Both the position numbers and the translations under genes were made by a program. Below the pieces are notes generated by a model. That model did not search any database, was not told the origin of the DNA, and worked only from the letters and a program-made list of their open reading frames with translations. This document shows positions 8,801 to 10,073 of a DNA stretch of 10,073 nt, in pieces. Every line of letters starts with the position of its first letter. The first letter of the stretch is position 1. The stretch covers positions 1 through 10,073 of the forward strand of contig RXOD01006527.1 of NCBI GenBank assembly GCA_005223375.1, given 5' to 3'. The DNA is from Amoebophrya sp. AT5.2 (Eukaryota; Sar; Dinophyceae; Syndiniales; Amoebophryaceae).

Positions 8801-9910
8801 GCGCGTCGAGAAGGATAAGGAGAAGGCCCGTGCCGAGGCGGAGCAGGCGCTTGCCGCGAAGACCGCCGCCCTCGACTCCCTCACCGCCGAGCAGGAACAG
8901 CTCGAGAAAAAACTATTCGCCGCCGAGGGACAACTCGCCCAGCAGAAGGCGGCGCTCGATCGCGAGAAGCAGAACGGCCGCGACAGTTTGGAGAAGGAAA
9001 CCGCGGCTTTGAAGAAGAGAGCGTCCGAGCTCGAGGAGAAGCTGCACCGACTGATCGACGAACACAGTAGTTTGTTCTCCAAGTTCACCGCCACGTCGCG
9101 AGAACTCGACGACAAGAAGCGCGCGCTCGCAAGCGCGCTCGGCGACAAGGAGCACGCTGACCGGGAAGTCGAGCGCATGCAAAAAGAGGTGAGAGCCGCC
9201 CTGGACGAGAGTCAGATCGAGAAAAAGCTGGAGGAGAAGCAGAAGAACAATATCGATCTGACGAAGCAACTGGAGGAAGCAAAACAAACCGCGGCGAGCG
9301 GGAAATTGAAGGAGAACGAATACGAGGTGATGCGGAATACGCGGATGAACGGAGGAGAACTGGGGAGGGACGTGGTGAATCGGTACCTGGGGGAGCAGAA
9401 AACCCTGTACACGCAAATGCTGTCGGCGAAGGACGAGCTGATTGCGAAATACGAGCAGAAACTGAAGTCAGGTACTTTCGTCGCTCCGATTTCAGTTTCG
9501 TCGTTCTTGTTTGTGCAGGCATGGCAGGAAAAGCGAGTACAATGAATTCCAATTCGATGCTTCCAACGCACAAATTCAAATTAGGTTCCACCTCGCCATC
9601 GATGACGCGAAGCCGGCCACCGTCCGAGTTGACCCGAAAATCAAGCGACGCGACCGTAGGCCCAGAGGAGAAGCTGAAGGCAGAAGCTCCCGCTGTCGTG
9701 TCACAACCGGCAGCGCAGGACAAAGACACCGAGGCACTGCGGAAAGAAATTATCCGATTGCGGGACGAACTGGTAAGACAGAAAGCGGAGCAGAAGAAGC
9801 TCGTGGACGAGGCTGGCAGAAAAGCAGCGCAGCAAGCCGCGAAGGCCTTTCGCGACGTGCGCCTCAATGCCGAGAAGCAGTTCGGGTGGCTCTTCTCGAG
9901 GGTGCCGTAG
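5885..9910 (+). CDS. Zinc-finger-like plus long coiled-coil protein, eight exons (~997 aa)
   Basis: Exons inferred from frame and splice signals are 5885-6075, 6130-6514, 6835-7122, 7323-7775, 7889-8294, 8460-8620, 8754-9471 and 9519-9910. They total 2,994 nt and stay in one frame throughout. The ATG at 5885 (G at -3) is the first after the in-frame TGA at 5807-5809. Residues 12-35 hold a C-x12-C-x2-C-x6-H cluster (HPFKKEFCRKCQKSFLEH), which probably binds zinc. It loosely recalls short CCCH elements at the N-termini of some cytoskeletal adaptors, but I cannot name the family. Next come a charged segment with EEEEDWFFDD near 120, a Pro-rich stretch at 193-232 and a Gly-rich stretch near 240-262. 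From about 265 to 865 the sequence is almost continuous K/E/R/Q/A/L heptads, typical of a rod-like dimeric coiled coil. Residues 868-920 are Ser/Pro/basic (TSPSMTRSRPPSELTRKSS), followed by a last short coil (ALRKEIIRLRDELVRQ) and the C-terminal FGWLFSRVP. A structural role at the cytoskeleton, Golgi or basal body is inference. No signal peptide or membrane span is visible. The C-terminus is uncertain (see 9902). Confidence 0.82.
6076..6129 (+). other. Predicted intron 1 of the third gene (boundaries ambiguous; possibly introner-like)
   Basis: The frame hits TGA at 6077-6079 but resumes in the same frame by about 6119. A conventional GTGAGC...GCTAG removal (54 nt, phase 2) gives RKNS-KYRTYY. 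Alternatively, the direct repeat AAAAAT (6068-6073 and 6113-6118, exactly 45 nt apart) could bound an intron at 6074-6118, giving RKN-GNASKYR. TGAGCA (6077-6082) and TGCTCA (6108-6113) form a perfect 6-bp inverted repeat near its ends. The GTGAGC donor and TAG acceptor are unlike every other intron in this gene. Confidence 0.65.
6515..6834 (+). other. Predicted intron 2 of the third gene (320 nt, phase 0)
   Basis: Donor AAG|GTACCG, acceptor CACCAG|TTG. A possible branch site (AAACTAAC) lies about 35 nt before the acceptor. Stops occur in the exon frame inside it. It contains the 10-bp inverted repeat listed separately. Confidence 0.8.
6630..6730 (+). repeat. 10-bp perfect inverted repeat inside intron 2
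   Basis: AAGAGTGAAC at 6630-6639 is the exact reverse complement of GTTCACTCTT at 6721-6730, with 81 nt between. It could fold the intron and shorten its effective length. One such pair in 320 nt is only mildly unexpected by chance. Confidence 0.4.
7123..7322 (+). other. Predicted intron 3 of the third gene (200 nt, phase 0)
   Basis: Donor ATC|GTATTC, acceptor CCACAG|CGG. Joining gives EEYENQI-RQLNDKLQ, an uninterrupted coiled coil. An earlier acceptor-like TTGCAG at 7194-7199 would lead to a stop within seven codons, so the later one is preferred. Confidence 0.78.
7776..7888 (+). other. Predicted intron 4 of the third gene (113 nt, phase 0)
   Basis: Donor GTG|GTACCT, acceptor CATCAG|GTG. 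A donor three bases earlier (GTGGTA at 7773) also keeps frame and would drop one Val. GTACCT is preferred because it matches the other donors. Confidence 0.8.
8295..8459 (+). other. Predicted intron 5 of the third gene (165 nt, phase 1)
   Basis: Donor AAGG|GTGCTG, acceptor ACTCAG|GTCACG. The split codon restores Gly and the coil continues (TEAKG-HVAVIEKEKG). Inside, GTGCAATT at 8356-8363 and AATTGCAC at 8446-8453 are inverted copies, and a shorter AATTGCA is at 8310-8316. Confidence 0.82.
8621..8753 (+). other. Predicted intron 6 of the third gene (133 nt, phase 0)
   Basis: Donor AAT|GTACTT, acceptor GCTCAG|GCG. The intron start is T-rich and contains a stop in the exon frame. The join gives QQDAAN-AKAELARLLQEL, a continuous coil. 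Confidence 0.83.
9472..9518 (+). other. Predicted intron 7 of the third gene (47 nt, phase 1)
   Basis: Donor TCAG|GTACTT, acceptor TTTGTGCAG|GC with a T-rich tract. The intron is very short and not a multiple of three; retaining it leads to a stop at 9543-9545. Splicing restores Gly at the split codon and opens 129 more codons. Confidence 0.8.
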
Positions 9911-10073
9911 CATGAGCTGGAAGGATTAATTTGCAGGCCAGAGGCGCCATAGGGATGTTGTTGTTCAGAGGAGGAGGATTAGCCTCATACCAATCGGGAT
10001 TAAGGTTTTGGCTCTAAATGAAGCTACAACTGGAACCAAGAAGGAACTACGTATCAACTTTTTTTCTCTCTAG
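9911..10073. other. Downstream end of the third gene (3' region or further intron)
   Basis: This follows the TAG at 9908-9910. A donor-like GTGCCG at 9902 matches this gene's other donors, and acceptor-like ends occur at 9936 (TTTGCAG) and at the window edge, 10073 (pyrimidine tract, then TAG). The stretch is therefore either 3' untranslated sequence or partly intron. No separate gene is visible. Confidence 0.4.

Noticed and set aside
9085..9867. 260-codon open frame on the minus strand
   Set aside because: Ser/Ala/Arg-rich mirror of a K/E/L coiled-coil coding region; a typical shadow of GC-rich heptad-repeat DNA.

Overview
This window looks nuclear and eukaryotic, most likely from a gene-rich protist. 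Three long coding units lie on the + strand. At least one is broken by short introns (about 45-320 nt) that end in CAG, and reading frames join exactly across them. There are no Shine-Dalgarno sites, operon overlaps, tRNA, rRNA or mobile-element genes. Coding DNA is GC-rich and introns are T-rich. Same-strand genes, a direct-repeat-flanked intron and unusual 5' splice sites would fit an alveolate such as a syndinian or dinoflagellate relative. That placement is inference only.

Layout. (1) 15-3287: a large protein of unknown family. A 2.8-kb open exon appears to be joined by a 141-nt intron to a short last exon, giving about 1,043 aa. The reading frame is open to the left edge, so the gene may begin upstream. 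(2) 3288-4097: non-coding, with a compact set of three mutually complementary 8-mers just after the first gene. (3) 4098-4916: an intronless 272-aa ankyrin-repeat protein with basic, nuclear-localisation-like ends and a long low-complexity insert. (4) 4917-5884: non-coding, with a possible AATAAA signal for the ankyrin gene. (5) 5885-9910: an eight-exon gene for a protein of about 997 aa. It has an N-terminal Cys/His cluster that probably binds zinc, a Pro/Gly-rich linker, about 600 residues of coiled coil, and a Ser/Pro/basic tail. Its last splice choice is uncertain and it may continue past the right edge.

The three genes show no sign of a shared pathway. The most unusual signals concern splicing. 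Most 5' splice sites read GTRCYK (for example GTACCG, GTACTT, GTGCTG) rather than GTRAGT. The first intron of the third gene differs from the rest: it is bounded by an AAAAAT direct repeat and carries a TGAGCA/TGCTCA inverted repeat, the architecture described for introner-like or non-canonical introns. All exon joins were derived by eye from frame and splice signals and have no transcript support.
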